Source: Thalassotalea sediminis
GTDB taxonomy: Bacteria; Pseudomonadota; Gammaproteobacteria; Enterobacterales; Alteromonadaceae
Direction of reading: 5' to 3'
DNA length: 64,000 bases
Assembly (NCBI RefSeq): GCF_030295915.1
Contig: NZ_AP027361.1
Span: forward strand, 682,001 to 746,000
Shown: in pieces, positions 6,624 to 16,723 of the stretch
Layout: the number at the start of each line of letters is the position of its first letter
Numbering within the stretch: position 1 is the first letter of the stretch
The notes under the pieces: generated by a model
Told to the model about the DNA's origin: nothing
Databases searched by the model: none
Seen by the model: the letters and a program-made list of their open reading frames with translations, nothing else
Program-made: the position numbers and the translations under genes

Positions 6624-8006
6624 ATGTTCGAGAATTTATCAGATCGCTTAACGAAGACCCTTAAAAATATCAGTGGTCGAGGTAGACTTACTGAAGACAA
6701 CATTAAAGATACGTTACGTGAAGTGCGAATGGCACTTTTAGAAGCTGACGTAGCCTTGCCTGTTGTCCGTGAATTTATTGCAAAAGTAAAAGAAAGTGCG
6801 GTAGGACAAGATGTTTCAAAAAGCCTAACGCCAGGGCAAGTATTCGTTAAAATTGTTCAAAAAGAACTCGAAATTGCCATGGGTGAGATTAATGAATCAT
6901 TAAACCTAAAAGCGACGCCACCAGCGGTTGTATTAATGGCAGGTTTGCAAGGTGCGGGTAAAACCACTTCTGTAGCCAAACTCTCTAAGTATTTAAAAGA
7001 AAGAGAAAAGAAAAAAGTATTGGTGGTCAGTGCTGACGTATATCGCCCGGCCGCAATTAAGCAGTTAGAGACACTTGCGTCTGATGTTGGGGTTGATTTT
7101 TTCCCCAGTGATATTAAACAAAATCCCATCGACATTGCTAATGCCGCGATAGCGCACGCCAGAAACCACTATTTTGATGTGTTAATTGTTGATACCGCTG
7201 GTCGATTACATATTGATGGCGACATGATGGATGAAATTAAAGCGTTACATGCGGCAATTGAACCAATCGAAACCTTGTTTACTGTTGATGCCATGACTGG
7301 CCAAGATGCCGCAAATACCGCAAAAGCTTTTAACGATGCGTTACCATTAACGGGGGTTATCCTAACCAAAACTGATGGTGATGCTCGTGGTGGTGCAGCG
7401 CTTTCGATCAGGCATATCACAGGAAAGCCGATTAAATTTATGGGTGTTGGTGAAAAAATTGAAGCGCTTGAACCATTCCATCCTGATCGAATTGCATCAC
7501 GTATTCTTGGCATGGGTGATGTACTGTCACTTATTGAAGAAGTTGAACAAAAAGTTGATCGTAAACAAGCAGAAAAACTTGCCAAGAAAGTTAAGTCAGG
7601 AAAGGGGTTTTCGCTAGAGGACTTTCGCGATCAGCTCGTACAAATGAAAAACATGGGTGGTATGATGGGCCTTGTAGATAAGTTACCGGGGATGGGTAAT
7701 ATGTCAGAGCAAATAAAGGGCCAAATGGATGATAAAGTTACTATCCGAATGGAAGCGATTATTAATTCAATGACACCGAAAGAACGTGAACGTCCAGAGA
7801 TCATCAAAGGTTCTAGAAAGCGTCGTATAGCGGCGGGCTCAGGCACACAAATTCAAGACGTTAATAAATTGCTAAAGCAGTTTACCCAAATGCAAAAAAT
7901 GATGAAGAAAATGTCTGGTAAAGGTGGGATGCAAAAGATGATGCGTTCCATGAAAGGTATGATGCCTCCGGGAGGACCTGGTGGTTTTGGAGGTTTCGGC
8001 CGATAA
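6624..8006 (+). CDS. ffh: Signal recognition particle protein Ffh (SRP54)
   Basis: The GTPase that binds 4.5S RNA and signal peptides of nascent membrane proteins and hands them to FtsY. 460 residues, the usual length. The N domain (residues 1-90) is followed by the G domain with P-loop GLQGAGKTT (about 107), DTAGRLHID (about 190) and TKTDGDARGGAAL (about 248). The C-terminal M domain is rich in methionine (MMKKM, MQKMMRSMKGMM) and ends in a Gly/Pro tail. It has its own promoter (see 6553-6591) and terminator. Confidence 0.97.
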   Translation: MFENLSDRLTKTLKNISGRGRLTEDNIKDTLREVRMALLEADVALPVVREFIAKVKESAVGQDVSKSLTPGQVFVKIVQKELEIAMGEINESLNLKATPPAVVLMAGLQGAGKTTSVAKLSKYLKEREKKKVLVVSADVYRPAAIKQLETLASDVGVDFFPSDIKQNPIDIANAAIAHARNHYFDVLIVDTAGRLHIDGDMMDEIKALHAAIEPIETLFTVDAMTGQDAANTAKAFNDALPLTGVILTKTDGDARGGAALSIRHITGKPIKFMGVGEKIEALEPFHPDRIASRILGMGDVLSLIEEVEQKVDRKQAEKLAKKVKSGKGFSLEDFRDQLVQMKNMGGMMGLVDKLPGMGNMSEQIKGQMDDKVTIRMEAIINSMTPKERERPEIIKGSRKRRIAAGSGTQIQDVNKLLKQFTQMQKMMKKMSGKGGMQKMMRSMKGMMPPGGPGGFGGFGR

Positions 8007-8016
8007 CGTCTACACT

Positions 8017-8044
8017 AAAAAAGGCAGCATTGGCTGCCTTTTTT
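8017..8044 (+). terminator. Intrinsic terminator of ffh
   Basis: AAGGCAGC (8021-8028), ATTG loop, GCTGCCTT (8033-8040), then a run of T to 8044. It lies directly before the next gene, which therefore needs its own promoter or read-through. Confidence 0.9.
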
Positions 8045-8081
8045 ACGGCTGAAAGATAGAATGCCAATACAAGGAATGTCG

Positions 8082-8897
8082 ATGATAGACAAGCAAATTC
8101 GCCACATAACGTTGTGTTTCGCGTTAATTTTTACTTCTTGTAACGTTTTTAGCGATCCTTTAAATAGTGAAACACCAGTAGCAACAACCATCAAAATAAA
8201 TGTAGGGTTAAGCATTCGACCGCCATTTCTTATTGGAAATCATCAACAATTCTTTGGTGCAGGGCCTGAAATCTTGGCGGCATTGAATAAATTTCAACAA
8301 ACGTTTCATTTTGTCGCCGTTGAAATACCCTCTAAACGCAAGCAAAAAGCATTAAATGATGGCTTAATTGATATTATGATGTGGGATAACCTCAATTGGG
8401 GGTGGCGCGAAAAGCCTGTTCAAAGTACTGCTCCCATTGTGAGCTCTAAAGACGTCTATATTACTTATGCAAATAAAACTAAATCTCAGCAGTATTTTGA
8501 GACATTAAAGAATAAATCGTTAGCGTTAGTCATTGGTTATCATTACAAACTAACCGAGTTTGATATTGAGATATCCACACTTACTGAGCATTATGATGCA
8601 ACAATGGTAAGAACAGAAGAAGCGAGTATAAGAATGACTGCGGCAAATCGGGTTGATATTGCGATTGTTAGCGAAACTGCACTCAATTGGTTTTTTAAAC
8701 AGTACCCAACAGTTAAACAGCTGATATTAGTGTCAAATCGTATAGATACCCAATATACACGCCACTTTATTGTACCTAACTCGGCCTCTATTAGCGTTAA
8801 TGAACTTAATCAACTTTTACAACGAGCGCTAGATGCCAATGTGTTGCAGCCCATATATCGTAAATATGGCTTAACCCCCCCTAGTTCCTTTCTCTAA
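8082..8897 (+). CDS. Periplasmic solute-binding protein, SBP family 3 (amino-acid-type)
   Basis: About 271 residues. The ATG at 8082 is preferred because AAGGA (8071-8075) lies 6 bases upstream; ATG at 8061 or 8076 would lengthen the N-terminus. A hydrophobic signal segment (HITLCFALIFTSCNVFS) is followed by a type-3 binding-protein fold: LSIRPPFL, then GAGPEILAALN, then ALNDGLIDIMMWDNLNW, and a C-terminal YRKYGLTPPS. Such lone proteins without permease genes are common in Alteromonadales and their ligands are unknown. A paralogue of the same general type is at 49511-50302. Confidence 0.8.
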   Translation: MIDKQIRHITLCFALIFTSCNVFSDPLNSETPVATTIKINVGLSIRPPFLIGNHQQFFGAGPEILAALNKFQQTFHFVAVEIPSKRKQKALNDGLIDIMMWDNLNWGWREKPVQSTAPIVSSKDVYITYANKTKSQQYFETLKNKSLALVIGYHYKLTEFDIEISTLTEHYDATMVRTEEASIRMTAANRVDIAIVSETALNWFFKQYPTVKQLILVSNRIDTQYTRHFIVPNSASISVNELNQLLQRALDANVLQPIYRKYGLTPPSSFL

Positions 8898-8924
8898 AGA
8901 TAATGGCAATTGGATGACTATTAC

Positions 8925-8952
8925 TTGCTTTCTGGCTGAAAAAGCGTAGAAT
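8925..8952 (+). promoter_or_regulatory. Probable promoter of the rpsP operon
   Basis: TTGCTT (8925-8930), 16-base spacer, TAGAAT (8947-8952). The start would fall near 8959, giving a leader of about 70 bases before rpsP. It is the best sigma-70 match in the gap. Confidence 0.55.
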
Positions 8953-9028
8953 ACGCGAGCTTTTCTGTCACCTTATGTGTCAGGAAGTGTCTGGAAATTC
9001 GTTTTAACATTAATATATAGAGGACGAT

Positions 9029-9277
9029 ATGGTTACCATTCGTTTAGCCCGTGGCGGCGCAAAAAAGCGTCCATTCTATCAGGTAGTTGTTGCAGATAGC
9101 CGTAACTCTCGCGATGGTCGTTTCATCGAGAAGATTGGTTTCTTCAACCCTTCAGCACAAGGTCAAGCAGAAAAATTGCGTTTAGACCTTGATCGTGTAA
9201 ACCATTGGGTTGCACAAGGCGCTGGTTTATCTGATCGTGTGGCAAAGCTTGTAAAAGATGCTCAAGCTGCAGCATAA
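9029..9277 (+). CDS. rpsP: 30S ribosomal protein S16
   Basis: 82 residues beginning [20 protein letters not shown], the conserved S16 N-terminus, with [18 protein letters not shown] following. S16 binds 16S rRNA and is needed for 30S assembly. The start has an AGAGGA ribosome-binding site at 9018-9023. It is the first gene of rpsP-rimM-trmD-rplS, with gaps of 15, 3 and 14 bases. Confidence 0.98.
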   Translation: MVTIRLARGGAKKRPFYQVVVADSRNSRDGRFIEKIGFFNPSAQGQAEKLRLDLDRVNHWVAQGAGLSDRVAKLVKDAQAAA

Positions 9278-9292
9278 GATAAGTGAATAGTA

Positions 9293-9829
9293 ATGACTGA
9301 AGTAATAAGTAATGAACAAATCATTGTTGGCAAAATAGGCGCAGTCTATGGTGTTAAGGGGTGGTTAAAAGTTCATTCTTTTACTCAAGATCAAGAAGCT
9401 ATTCTTGACTATTTTCCTTGGTCTTTAAAATTAGGAAATAAAGTACAAACAGTCGAAGTAACTGATTGGCGAAAGCATAATAAAGGTTTAGTGGTTAAGA
9501 TTGACAATATTGACGATCGGGACGTTGCACAAACGTTGGTGAGCGCTGAAATTTATGTTGATAAAGCAACTTTACCTGAGCTCCCTGATGGCGAGTTTTA
9601 CTGGCGAGACCTAATCGGCATGACCGTTGTTACTGACAAAGGTTATGACTTAGGGCAAGTTTCTGATTTATTGGAAACAGGCTCAAACGACGTACTGGTT
9701 GTAAAAGCAAACCGAAATGATGGCTTTGGTAAAAAGGAAAGGTTAATTCCTTATCTTGAAGATCAAGTTGTTAAGACGGTGAGCTTAGAAGATAAACAAA
9801 TTTGTGTTGACTGGGATCCAGGTTTTTAA
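9293..9829 (+). CDS. rimM: Ribosome maturation factor RimM
   Basis: 178 residues with the N-terminal RimM barrel (IIVGKIGAVYGVKGWLKVHSF) and C-terminal PRC-barrel domain (EFYWRDLIGMTVV, VKANRNDG, LIPYLEDQVVKTV). It binds S19 and aids processing and assembly of the 30S head. It lies 15 bases after rpsP and 3 before trmD in the conserved operon. Confidence 0.97.
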   Translation: MTEVISNEQIIVGKIGAVYGVKGWLKVHSFTQDQEAILDYFPWSLKLGNKVQTVEVTDWRKHNKGLVVKIDNIDDRDVAQTLVSAEIYVDKATLPELPDGEFYWRDLIGMTVVTDKGYDLGQVSDLLETGSNDVLVVKANRNDGFGKKERLIPYLEDQVVKTVSLEDKQICVDWDPGF

Positions 9830-9832
9830 CTC

Positions 9833-10624
9833 GTGAGTAACAGCAAATTATGGATTGGGGTGATTAGCCTTTTTCCAGAAATGTTTGATGCAATAACCGA
9901 GTATGGGGTGACAGGCCGAGCGATACGTAATGGGTTGATTGAGTTTCACAAGTGGAACCCAAGAGACTTTACACACGATAAACATCGTACTGTTGATGAT
10001 CGTCCTTATGGCGGTGGTCCAGGTATGTTAATGATGGTGCAACCATTACGAGATGCGATAAATGCCGCAAAAGCTGAAGCAGATAAAGATGTTTCGCTAC
10101 GTGGCGGTGAGCGCGCAAAGGTCATTTATTTGTCGCCGCAAGGACGTAGGCTTGACCAAACTGGTGTAAGTGAATTAGCACATCATGACCGACTGATATT
10201 TATAGCAGGACGTTATGAAGGCATTGACGAGCGACTTATCGAATCACATGTTGATGAAGAATGGTCGGTTGGCGATTATGTTTTAAGTGGTGGTGAATTA
10301 CCCGCGATGAATATGATTGATGCAATTGCCCGCTTTGTACCTGGTGTATTGGGACATGAGTTATCTGCAGAACAAGATTCGTTTTCAGATGGCTTGCTTG
10401 ATTGTCCACATTATACAAGGCCAGAGGTATTAGACGGTAAGTCGGTACCTAAAGTGTTGTTAAGTGGTAATCACGAACATATTAAACAGTGGCGAGAGTT
10501 TAAATCTTTAGAAAGAACTTGGCTTAGAAGACCAGAACTTTTAACTGGCCTAGCTCTGACGGCTGAACAGGAAAAAGCGCTTAATACAATTAAGCAGTCA
10601 CCTGATACAGACCGTGAATCCTAG
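9833..10624 (+). CDS. trmD: tRNA (guanine37-N1)-methyltransferase
   Basis: 263 residues. Methylates G37 of tRNAs with S-adenosylmethionine, preventing frameshifts. It is a SPOUT knotted enzyme with the expected motifs: [11 protein letters not shown] (near residue 10), [14 protein letters not shown] (about 55), [24 protein letters not shown] (about 120) and the knot segment [16 protein letters not shown] (about 145). The start codon is GTG at 9833, 3 bases after the rimM stop. Confidence 0.97.
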   Translation: MSNSKLWIGVISLFPEMFDAITEYGVTGRAIRNGLIEFHKWNPRDFTHDKHRTVDDRPYGGGPGMLMMVQPLRDAINAAKAEADKDVSLRGGERAKVIYLSPQGRRLDQTGVSELAHHDRLIFIAGRYEGIDERLIESHVDEEWSVGDYVLSGGELPAMNMIDAIARFVPGVLGHELSAEQDSFSDGLLDCPHYTRPEVLDGKSVPKVLLSGNHEHIKQWREFKSLERTWLRRPELLTGLALTAEQEKALNTIKQSPDTDRES

Positions 10625-10638
10625 GAGAAGGTATTATT

Positions 10639-10992
10639 ATGAGTAACATTATTAAGGCTCTTGAAGAAGAGCAAATGAAGAAAGATGTACCAGCATTCGC
10701 ATCAGGCGATACTGTTGTTGTACAAGTAAAAGTTAAAGAAGGTGATAAAGAACGTCTTCAAGCGTTTGAAGGTGTTGTTATCGCTGTTAAAAACCGTGGC
10801 TTACATTCTGCTTTCACCGTACGTAAAATTTCAAGCGGTGTTGGTGTTGAGCGTGTATTCCAGACACATAGCCCGTTAATCGATTCTATCGAAGTTAAAC
10901 GTCGCGGTGATGTTCGTCAATCTAAAATCTACTACTTACGTGAGCGTTCAGGTCGTTCTGCGCGTATCAAAGAGAAGTTGGCTAAGAAGTAA
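10639..10992 (+). CDS. rplS: 50S ribosomal protein L19
   Basis: 117 residues, with [20 protein letters not shown] and the C-terminal [17 protein letters not shown] typical of L19, located at the 30S-50S interface. Last gene of the operon; AGGAGAAGG at 10623-10631 is a strong ribosome-binding site. A strong terminator follows. Confidence 0.98.
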   Translation: MSNIIKALEEEQMKKDVPAFASGDTVVVQVKVKEGDKERLQAFEGVVIAVKNRGLHSAFTVRKISSGVGVERVFQTHSPLIDSIEVKRRGDVRQSKIYYLRERSGRSARIKEKLAKK

Positions 10993-11035
10993 TTATCGCT
11001 TTAGCGTTAATTTACTTAGATTGACTGAAATAAAG

Positions 11036-11068
11036 AAAACCCGCTTGGTATTACCAAGCGGGTTTTTT
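11036..11068 (+). terminator. Terminator of the rpsP-rplS operon
   Basis: AACCCGCTTGGT (11038-11049), loop ATT, ACCAAGCGGGTT (11053-11064), then a T-run. A 12-bp perfect stem. Confidence 0.93.
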
Positions 11069-11151
11069 GTGTTTAGTACCTTCAAGGAAGCGCTTTACTC
11101 ATATAAACCTACGTTGACTTTCTTCACCGTAGGTCTAGTCATAACGAAGTA

Positions 11152-13566
11152 TTACTTAGCGATCAGATAGTTTTCTAACCAACGCTCTTGCTCCCAAAGT
11201 ACATGTAAAATACTTTCTCTTGCTCTGTAGCCGTGTCCTTCATACGGCAACATCACTAATCTAGCATCTTTACCTAAACCTTTTAACGCATTGTACATGC
11301 GTTCAGATTGCATCGGAAACGTACCTGAATTTGGATCTTCTTTTCCGTGGATCATAAGCATAGGCTCGTTAATTTTCTCAGCATGAAAAAACGGCGACAT
11401 CGTGGCATAAACCTCTTGTCCTTCCCAGAAATTACGTTCTTCGCCTTGAAAGCCAAACGGTGTCAGTGAACGGTTATAGGCGCCGCTGCGTGCAATACCT
11501 GTTTTAAATAAGTCACTATGTGCTAACAAATTTGCAACCATAAAGGCACCATATGAATGGCCGGCAATGGCAATATTGTTTTTATCAGCAATGCCTTTTT
11601 CAACTAATACATCAACTGCAGCCTGTGCACTAGACACCAATTGTTTACGGAACGTATCGTTTGGCTCTTTACCCTCTATACCAACAATAGGCATTTTTGG
11701 ATCGTCAAATATAGCTATGCCTTTTGCTAAATAAGGCATTGGGCCCCAATAACCAATGTAGGTAAATTCATAGGGAGATTCTCGCACTTGTGAGGCGACA
11801 CTTTTATCTTTGTACTCTAGTGGGTATGCCCACATCAATACAGGTAAGGTTCCGTCAGACGTTTTATAACCTGGTGGAAGGTAAAGCGTACCGCTAAGTT
11901 CAACGCCATCATCACGGGTATATTTTACCAATTCCTTTTTAACATTGGTAAAGGAAGGGTATGGATGTGGGAAGTCAGAAAACTGAGTAATAGATTTCTT
12001 CGTTAAATCTCTAATAAAAAAGTTTGGCTGCTCAGTTTTAGATTCTCTGACGGTTATTAGCTTAGTACCAGCAGTATCTAAAACATCGCGAACACGCTCA
12101 TAATAAGGTGCTTCACTGTGCCATAAACGTTCTTTTTTCTGTGTGGTAATATCGTACTTGTCTAAAAAAGGAATATTGCCTTGATCAGATGCTCCAGTAC
12201 CGGTGAGTAATAAATATCGATTGTCTTGAATAGCAAGCGTATATCGTCCAAAGGCGTTTTGTTCTCTTACCACACGTCCAGGATCATTATAAGCATCGTT
12301 ATAGGAGCGATCTTCAAAGATTATGCGGCCTTCATCAGCGTTATTAGGATTAACGATAAAGCTACGTATTTTTCTATCACTAAATCGCCAATCAGATAAC
12401 ATAGCCACTTGATCATTGCCCCATGTAATGGTGTTATAACGACGATCTAGTTTTGCAAAAAGTTTAGGCGCTTCTGTAAAAGGCGATGCTTGCGTATAGA
12501 TGAAATCATGGTATTTAACCTTAGCTTTCATTGACCCGTTATCTTGAGCCTCTGCCCATACTAATGTCGCGGCTTTATCGTTGCGCCAAGAGAGTGAACG
12601 TTTACCTGTTCGCACACTATCAAACCCTTGTGGAATGTTTTCTGCAAGCGGTTGGCGGACGATTTCTTTTATCAGCTTGCCACTCGTATCAACAACTCGC
12701 CATGTAGTGGCAAAACGTGAATAAGGCACTAAATACGAAAATGGCTGTTCAATGTGCCCAACAAGAATATTCTTAGCATCAGGAGAGACTCTAAACCCTC
12801 GAATGAGTGCAGGTTGGCCAATATTAGTTACCTTACCTTGCAACGATACTTTTACTAATTGACCTAAACCATAATACTTAAACAATGCTTTGTCGTGTGG
12901 CGTAGCAAGTAAATTTTGATAAGTACGTGCAGGCGCTTTTTCCCCTGTTGTTTGCGACACAATGGGGACTGCACTAGAGACATTATCGTCAGGCGCTTCA
13001 ACAGTAATATTAACGGCTTTGTTAGCGATAATGGCTGTACTATCCGGTAACCAACGGTATGGTCTTGATGTAATAACAGAATTTAATGCTAAGTTATCAA
13101 CTTTTCGTAACGTGTCTGTTTTAATTGAATAAATGAACAAGTTTGCTTGTTTACTTTGTTCAATGAAAAACGCAAGATGTTCACTATTGGGTGACCAAGA
13201 AGGTGATAAAATTCTGCCTTTAGGTAAATTTGTTAACGAAATTTCCTTGTTAGACGCTAAGTTTTTGAAGGCGATAGATAGGTATTTTGATCTAGGTCGA
13301 GCACGCGAAAAGTTATCAGGGTTTAGCTTGATACCTGCTAATTTCAATTCTGGTTTAGCTAACTCGTCGAGTGATGCAATTCGCTGGCGCTCAAAAAATG
13401 CCATCCATTGTTTATTTGGCGATAAACGCGTGGTTGGTGAGAGTTTAGCATCGACAAGTGAAGCAATAGCTGGAGACGGATTTTGATAACCTTCGTCTGC
13501 GAGCGCTTGTGATGCTAAAGAGAGCATAGCACTACCTGCAATAAGGGCGATCAGGGTTTTATTCAT
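11152..13566 (-). CDS. Secreted prolyl-oligopeptidase-type (S9) peptidase
   Basis: 804 residues. A Sec signal peptide (MNKTLIALIAGSAMLSLASQALA) directs export. Residues of about 60-520 form a beta-propeller-like region with WSPNSEHLAF-type repeats, and the C-terminal alpha/beta-hydrolase domain has the nucleophile elbow GHSYGA (Ser671). Candidate partners are Asp744 (GKEDPNSG) and His778 (EGHGYRARES). The family cleaves short peptides; the sequence most resembles the glutamyl-specific S9 branch, but specificity cannot be read. It is divergent from the sensor kinase gene at 13819 across 252 bp and converges on rplS. Confidence 0.88.
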   Translation of the reverse strand: MNKTLIALIAGSAMLSLASQALADEGYQNPSPAIASLVDAKLSPTTRLSPNKQWMAFFERQRIASLDELAKPELKLAGIKLNPDNFSRARPRSKYLSIAFKNLASNKEISLTNLPKGRILSPSWSPNSEHLAFFIEQSKQANLFIYSIKTDTLRKVDNLALNSVITSRPYRWLPDSTAIIANKAVNITVEAPDDNVSSAVPIVSQTTGEKAPARTYQNLLATPHDKALFKYYGLGQLVKVSLQGKVTNIGQPALIRGFRVSPDAKNILVGHIEQPFSYLVPYSRFATTWRVVDTSGKLIKEIVRQPLAENIPQGFDSVRTGKRSLSWRNDKAATLVWAEAQDNGSMKAKVKYHDFIYTQASPFTEAPKLFAKLDRRYNTITWGNDQVAMLSDWRFSDRKIRSFIVNPNNADEGRIIFEDRSYNDAYNDPGRVVREQNAFGRYTLAIQDNRYLLLTGTGASDQGNIPFLDKYDITTQKKERLWHSEAPYYERVRDVLDTAGTKLITVRESKTEQPNFFIRDLTKKSITQFSDFPHPYPSFTNVKKELVKYTRDDGVELSGTLYLPPGYKTSDGTLPVLMWAYPLEYKDKSVASQVRESPYEFTYIGYWGPMPYLAKGIAIFDDPKMPIVGIEGKEPNDTFRKQLVSSAQAAVDVLVEKGIADKNNIAIAGHSYGAFMVANLLAHSDLFKTGIARSGAYNRSLTPFGFQGEERNFWEGQEVYATMSPFFHAEKINEPMLMIHGKEDPNSGTFPMQSERMYNALKGLGKDARLVMLPYEGHGYRARESILHVLWEQERWLENYLIAK

Positions 13567-13818
13567 GTTGTTATCCTTGATGAATAGGTATTGTGTTTGA
13601 CAATGTTGTTATTATTTAGTTAACAATGCTGTTGATAGTGTCGCTAAAATTGTGATCTGTTGCAAAAGCTTCATGTGTGAAAATGTTAAAAATTATGTAT
13701 GAATGTATTAAAGGTAAACAAAAGTTAATGATGTTTTTACACAAAATAAGTGAACGAAATGCTTGATTGTTTACAAGGTTTAAATACACACTAAGAAAAA
13801 AATTGCGTTAGGTACCTT

Positions 13819-14940
13819 ATGCAAACAGTAATGCAAGATGCAACCTTACAAATAGAGCCTCAAGGTTTTTCAAAGCAAAGTCAGCAATTTTGGATGCTGC
13901 AATTAAGTGGTTGGATTGGTTATGCAATAGTGGTGTTCATTGCGATTATTCGGCCACAGTTTGATGATCCTAACTTTAACTTATCAGGGCAAGTGCTCAA
14001 TTTGGGGATAGAGATCCTGAGTGGTTTCGTCTTGAGCTATGTTTCTTGGTTAGTCATTCAAAAAACGGTACATCTCCCTTTAAAGAAAACCCTCACTATA
14101 AGTTTTGGCACGGCTGCATTACTTGGCATTATTTACAACGTTATTAAGCTCGCGTCGTATAAAACCGTGGTTTACCATCAAGTTTGGTATGAAAAATGGA
14201 ATATGCTGGAATTTGGTGGTTGGTTTTTATTTTCACTGTCTACCATGTTTATCTGGACGGCAATATTTTTCATTATGCTTTATAACAATAAACTGCAAAA
14301 AGAGCATGAAATGCTGCTACGCGCACAAACGTCTGCAAAAGAATCACAGTTGCAGATGTTACGGTATCAATTAAGCCCGCATTTTATGTTTAATACGATG
14401 AATGCGATTTCAACATTGATTTATAAAAAGGACAATGCAACAGCCGGAGAAATGTTAGATAAACTGTGTACCTTTTTTCGGTATTCTTTGGATCAAAAAG
14501 CACAAGTTGAAAGTACATTATCAAAAGAAATAGAGTTATTAGCACTGTACCTATCAATTGAGAAAGTACGCTTTGGTGATCGATTAAGTGTGGTTTTTGA
14601 TGTAGATGACGCGGCTAACAATGCAAGAGTGCCTGCTTTATTTCTTCAGCCTATTGTCGAAAACGCAATCAAGTATGGCATTGAAAGCCAAAAAGAACAC
14701 GGTGTCGTCAGTATTTCTGCAAAAATAGTAGATAATAAACTTAATGTCTGTGTTGAAGATCAAGGCAATGGAGATACGCGTGAATCAACGCCTGGATTTG
14801 GTATCGGTTTACCCAATACCAAAGAACGGTTAGCGACAATGTTTAATGAAGAAAGTCATATTTCAATTAAACAAAGTTCGTCTGGTACCAGTGTGAAAAT
14901 AGTGATGCCTCTACAAAAAGTAACGACTCATGACCAATAA
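13819..14940 (+). CDS. LytS-type sensor histidine kinase (His_kinase family PF06580)
   Basis: 373 residues. The N-terminus has about four membrane helices (residues 28-160). It is followed by the LytS-type phosphoacceptor region LRYQLSPHFMFNTMNAIS with His188, and a degenerate HATPase domain with QPIVENAIKYGI (N-box) and GFGIGLPNTKERL (G-box). It signals to the response regulator that overlaps its 3' end by 11 bases. The stimulus is not evident; no extracellular sensor domain is present. Confidence 0.92.
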   Translation: MQTVMQDATLQIEPQGFSKQSQQFWMLQLSGWIGYAIVVFIAIIRPQFDDPNFNLSGQVLNLGIEILSGFVLSYVSWLVIQKTVHLPLKKTLTISFGTAALLGIIYNVIKLASYKTVVYHQVWYEKWNMLEFGGWFLFSLSTMFIWTAIFFIMLYNNKLQKEHEMLLRAQTSAKESQLQMLRYQLSPHFMFNTMNAISTLIYKKDNATAGEMLDKLCTFFRYSLDQKAQVESTLSKEIELLALYLSIEKVRFGDRLSVVFDVDDAANNARVPALFLQPIVENAIKYGIESQKEHGVVSISAKIVDNKLNVCVEDQGNGDTRESTPGFGIGLPNTKERLATMFNEESHISIKQSSSGTSVKIVMPLQKVTTHDQ

Positions 14941-15763
14941 TAAAATTACCGCTGTTGTTGTCGATGACGAACCCTTAGCCATAGAGGGGTTAAAATTACG
15001 TTTAGATGCGATTGAAGATGTTACCGTAATTGGCGAAGCGACCGACGGAGATGAAGCGATTAAGCTCTGCCAACGTTGCCAACCAGACGTTTTGTTTATT
15101 GATTTAAGACTGCCTGGCATTAGTGGGTTAGAAGTCGTTCAACTTATACAAGCTGATATTATGCCACTTGTTGTGTTTGTAAGTGCTTACAGTGAGTATG
15201 CATTAGAAGCATTTGAGCTTAATGCAATCGATTATATTCTAAAGCCTGCCAATATCGGGCGGTTGCAAAAAACGGTTGATCGTATTCGTGAACGTTTGAC
15301 ACCTCAACAACGTGATTTAGAGAAATTTAGGTTGTTAAAGGCATTAGGTGAAACGTCGGGGCTTGAAATCTCTGAACTCGAAGAATGGTTAGAAAGTAGT
15401 AGTGCTAGGTTGCCCTCTCAATATCGTCAGGAATTAGTGATTAAAAATGATAAAAATGAAAAAGTGTTTGTACCTGTTAAGAATATTCGCTGGATAGACG
15501 CTGCTGGCGATTATATGTGTATTCACACCACGGAAGAAAATTTTATTGTACGTATCACCATGAAAAAACTTGAAAGTGAATTAGATAGCAATATGTTTCA
15601 ACGTATTCATAAATCAACGTTGATCAATATCAACTGTGTAAAAAGTATTCAAACGCTGAAAAATAATGAAAGCCTATTAGACATGGGGGATGATGTTAAG
15701 TTAAAGGTAAGCCGCAACTTTAACGAAGCAGTTGGTAATATTATTAATTCACGAGCAAATTAA
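14930..15763 (+). CDS. LytTR-family response regulator (AlgR/LytR type)
   Basis: 277 residues. The receiver domain has acidic pair DDEP (about residue 11), phosphoacceptor Asp58 (FIDLRLPG) and Lys in YILKPAN. A linker leads to a LytTR DNA-binding domain (about 175-275: VFVPVKNIRWIDAAGDYMCI, then FQRIHKSTLININCV). It overlaps the kinase gene by 11 bases, indicating translational coupling. The target genes are not known; the divergent S9 peptidase is a possible one. Confidence 0.93.
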   Translation: MTNNKITAVVVDDEPLAIEGLKLRLDAIEDVTVIGEATDGDEAIKLCQRCQPDVLFIDLRLPGISGLEVVQLIQADIMPLVVFVSAYSEYALEAFELNAIDYILKPANIGRLQKTVDRIRERLTPQQRDLEKFRLLKALGETSGLEISELEEWLESSSARLPSQYRQELVIKNDKNEKVFVPVKNIRWIDAAGDYMCIHTTEENFIVRITMKKLESELDSNMFQRIHKSTLININCVKSIQTLKNNESLLDMGDDVKLKVSRNFNEAVGNIINSRAN

Positions 15764-16109
15764 ACAATGTTAATAACTTAGTGGCTAATGTATAAAAATA
15801 TACTGTATTTCGCGTGGTAGTTGTTTTACATAATATTCGTCTACGCTAATGATTATCGTTTTAATATGCATGGTTTCTAAAGACGTATTATTAAAATCAA
15901 AGGCTTGTTGTTAAACTTATCCTTGATATAGACTATATCGCGTAGAATTTATCAACGACAATGTCAATGGTGTTTAGCGTACAAGCTAATCGTTGAAAGA
16001 GACTGTAAATGATTAGTGTAAGTGTTAATTACCTAATCCTTTACCAAATCGTTTGTCGAGAAAACATTTCCTAAAAGAATTATTCGTTAGCATAACAAGG
16101 AGAATATAA
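15764..16109. other. 346-bp gap with no recognised element
   Basis: A/T-rich, with no open frame, tRNA or clear terminator after the response regulator. An AAGGAGAA ribosome-binding site (16099-16106) belongs to the next gene. Nothing else can be supported. Confidence 0.5.
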
Positions 16110-16472
16110 ATGGAACATAATAGAGAAGAATATTGGGGCATGCCTCTAAATACATATTGCATGCTCATTCATTTAAGTCAGTTAACCAGTATCATTATTC
16201 CAGGGTTAGGATTTATACTACCTATTGTGATGTGGGCAACGAATAAAGATAAAAATAGCGCGATTGATGAACATGGTAAAGTAACGGTTAATTGGTTGAT
16301 TAGCTTGTTTATTTACTCGATTGTTTGTGGCATTTTAGTGTTTATTGTTATTGGGATCGCTGGCTTTATTTTATTGGCGATTCTTAATTTTGTTTTTGCG
16401 ATTATTGCGGCACTGAAAGCAAATAACGGTCAATTGTGGGTTTACCCGTTTAGTATTAAATTTCTAAAATAG
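16110..16472 (+). CDS. DUF4870 (Tic20-like) small membrane protein
   Basis: 120 residues. The N-terminal MCMLIHLSQL-like stretch, then IIPGLGFILPIVMWATNKDKN, DEHGKVTVNWLISLFIY and a final helix pair are the DUF4870 pattern: three or four membrane helices and a conserved D-x-H-G-K-x-x-x-N-W motif. The function of the family is unknown. It is flanked by its own strong ribosome-binding site and a hairpin at 16475-16502. Confidence 0.85.
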   Translation: MEHNREEYWGMPLNTYCMLIHLSQLTSIIIPGLGFILPIVMWATNKDKNSAIDEHGKVTVNWLISLFIYSIVCGILVFIVIGIAGFILLAILNFVFAIIAALKANNGQLWVYPFSIKFLK

Positions 16473-16474
16473 TC

Positions 16475-16502
16475 ATTATGTTGTCACAGGAATACAACAT
16501 AA
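16475..16502 (+). terminator. Hairpin after the DUF4870 gene
   Basis: ATTATGTTGT ... ACAACATAAT forms a perfect 10-bp stem directly after the stop, without a strong T-run. It is a weak terminator. Further on, CTTAGTA/TACTAAG (about 16611-16637) is a smaller inverted repeat. Confidence 0.45.
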
Positions 16503-16723
16503 TCAGTGTTGCTTTGTTTTTTACTGATGATTGCCTTTGTTTGTGACAACACACTAGGCAAAGGCTTTACCTTGCGTAACGGCTGACAAACCTTGCAAGC
16601 TAAACATGCCTTAGTAACGTTGAAACATGTACTAAGCTATTGAAGCAGCTAACCAGTATTCAGCTTATGTTAATTTTTGAGACGTTATTTTAGACAATAA
16701 ACGACTATTGATGAGGGATAATC

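Noticed and set aside
15850-15868. Fur box upstream of the DUF4870 gene (GCTAATGATTATCGTTTTA)
   Set aside because: About 14 of 19 matches, but it is over 240 bases from the next gene and in A/T-rich DNA, where such matches are expected.
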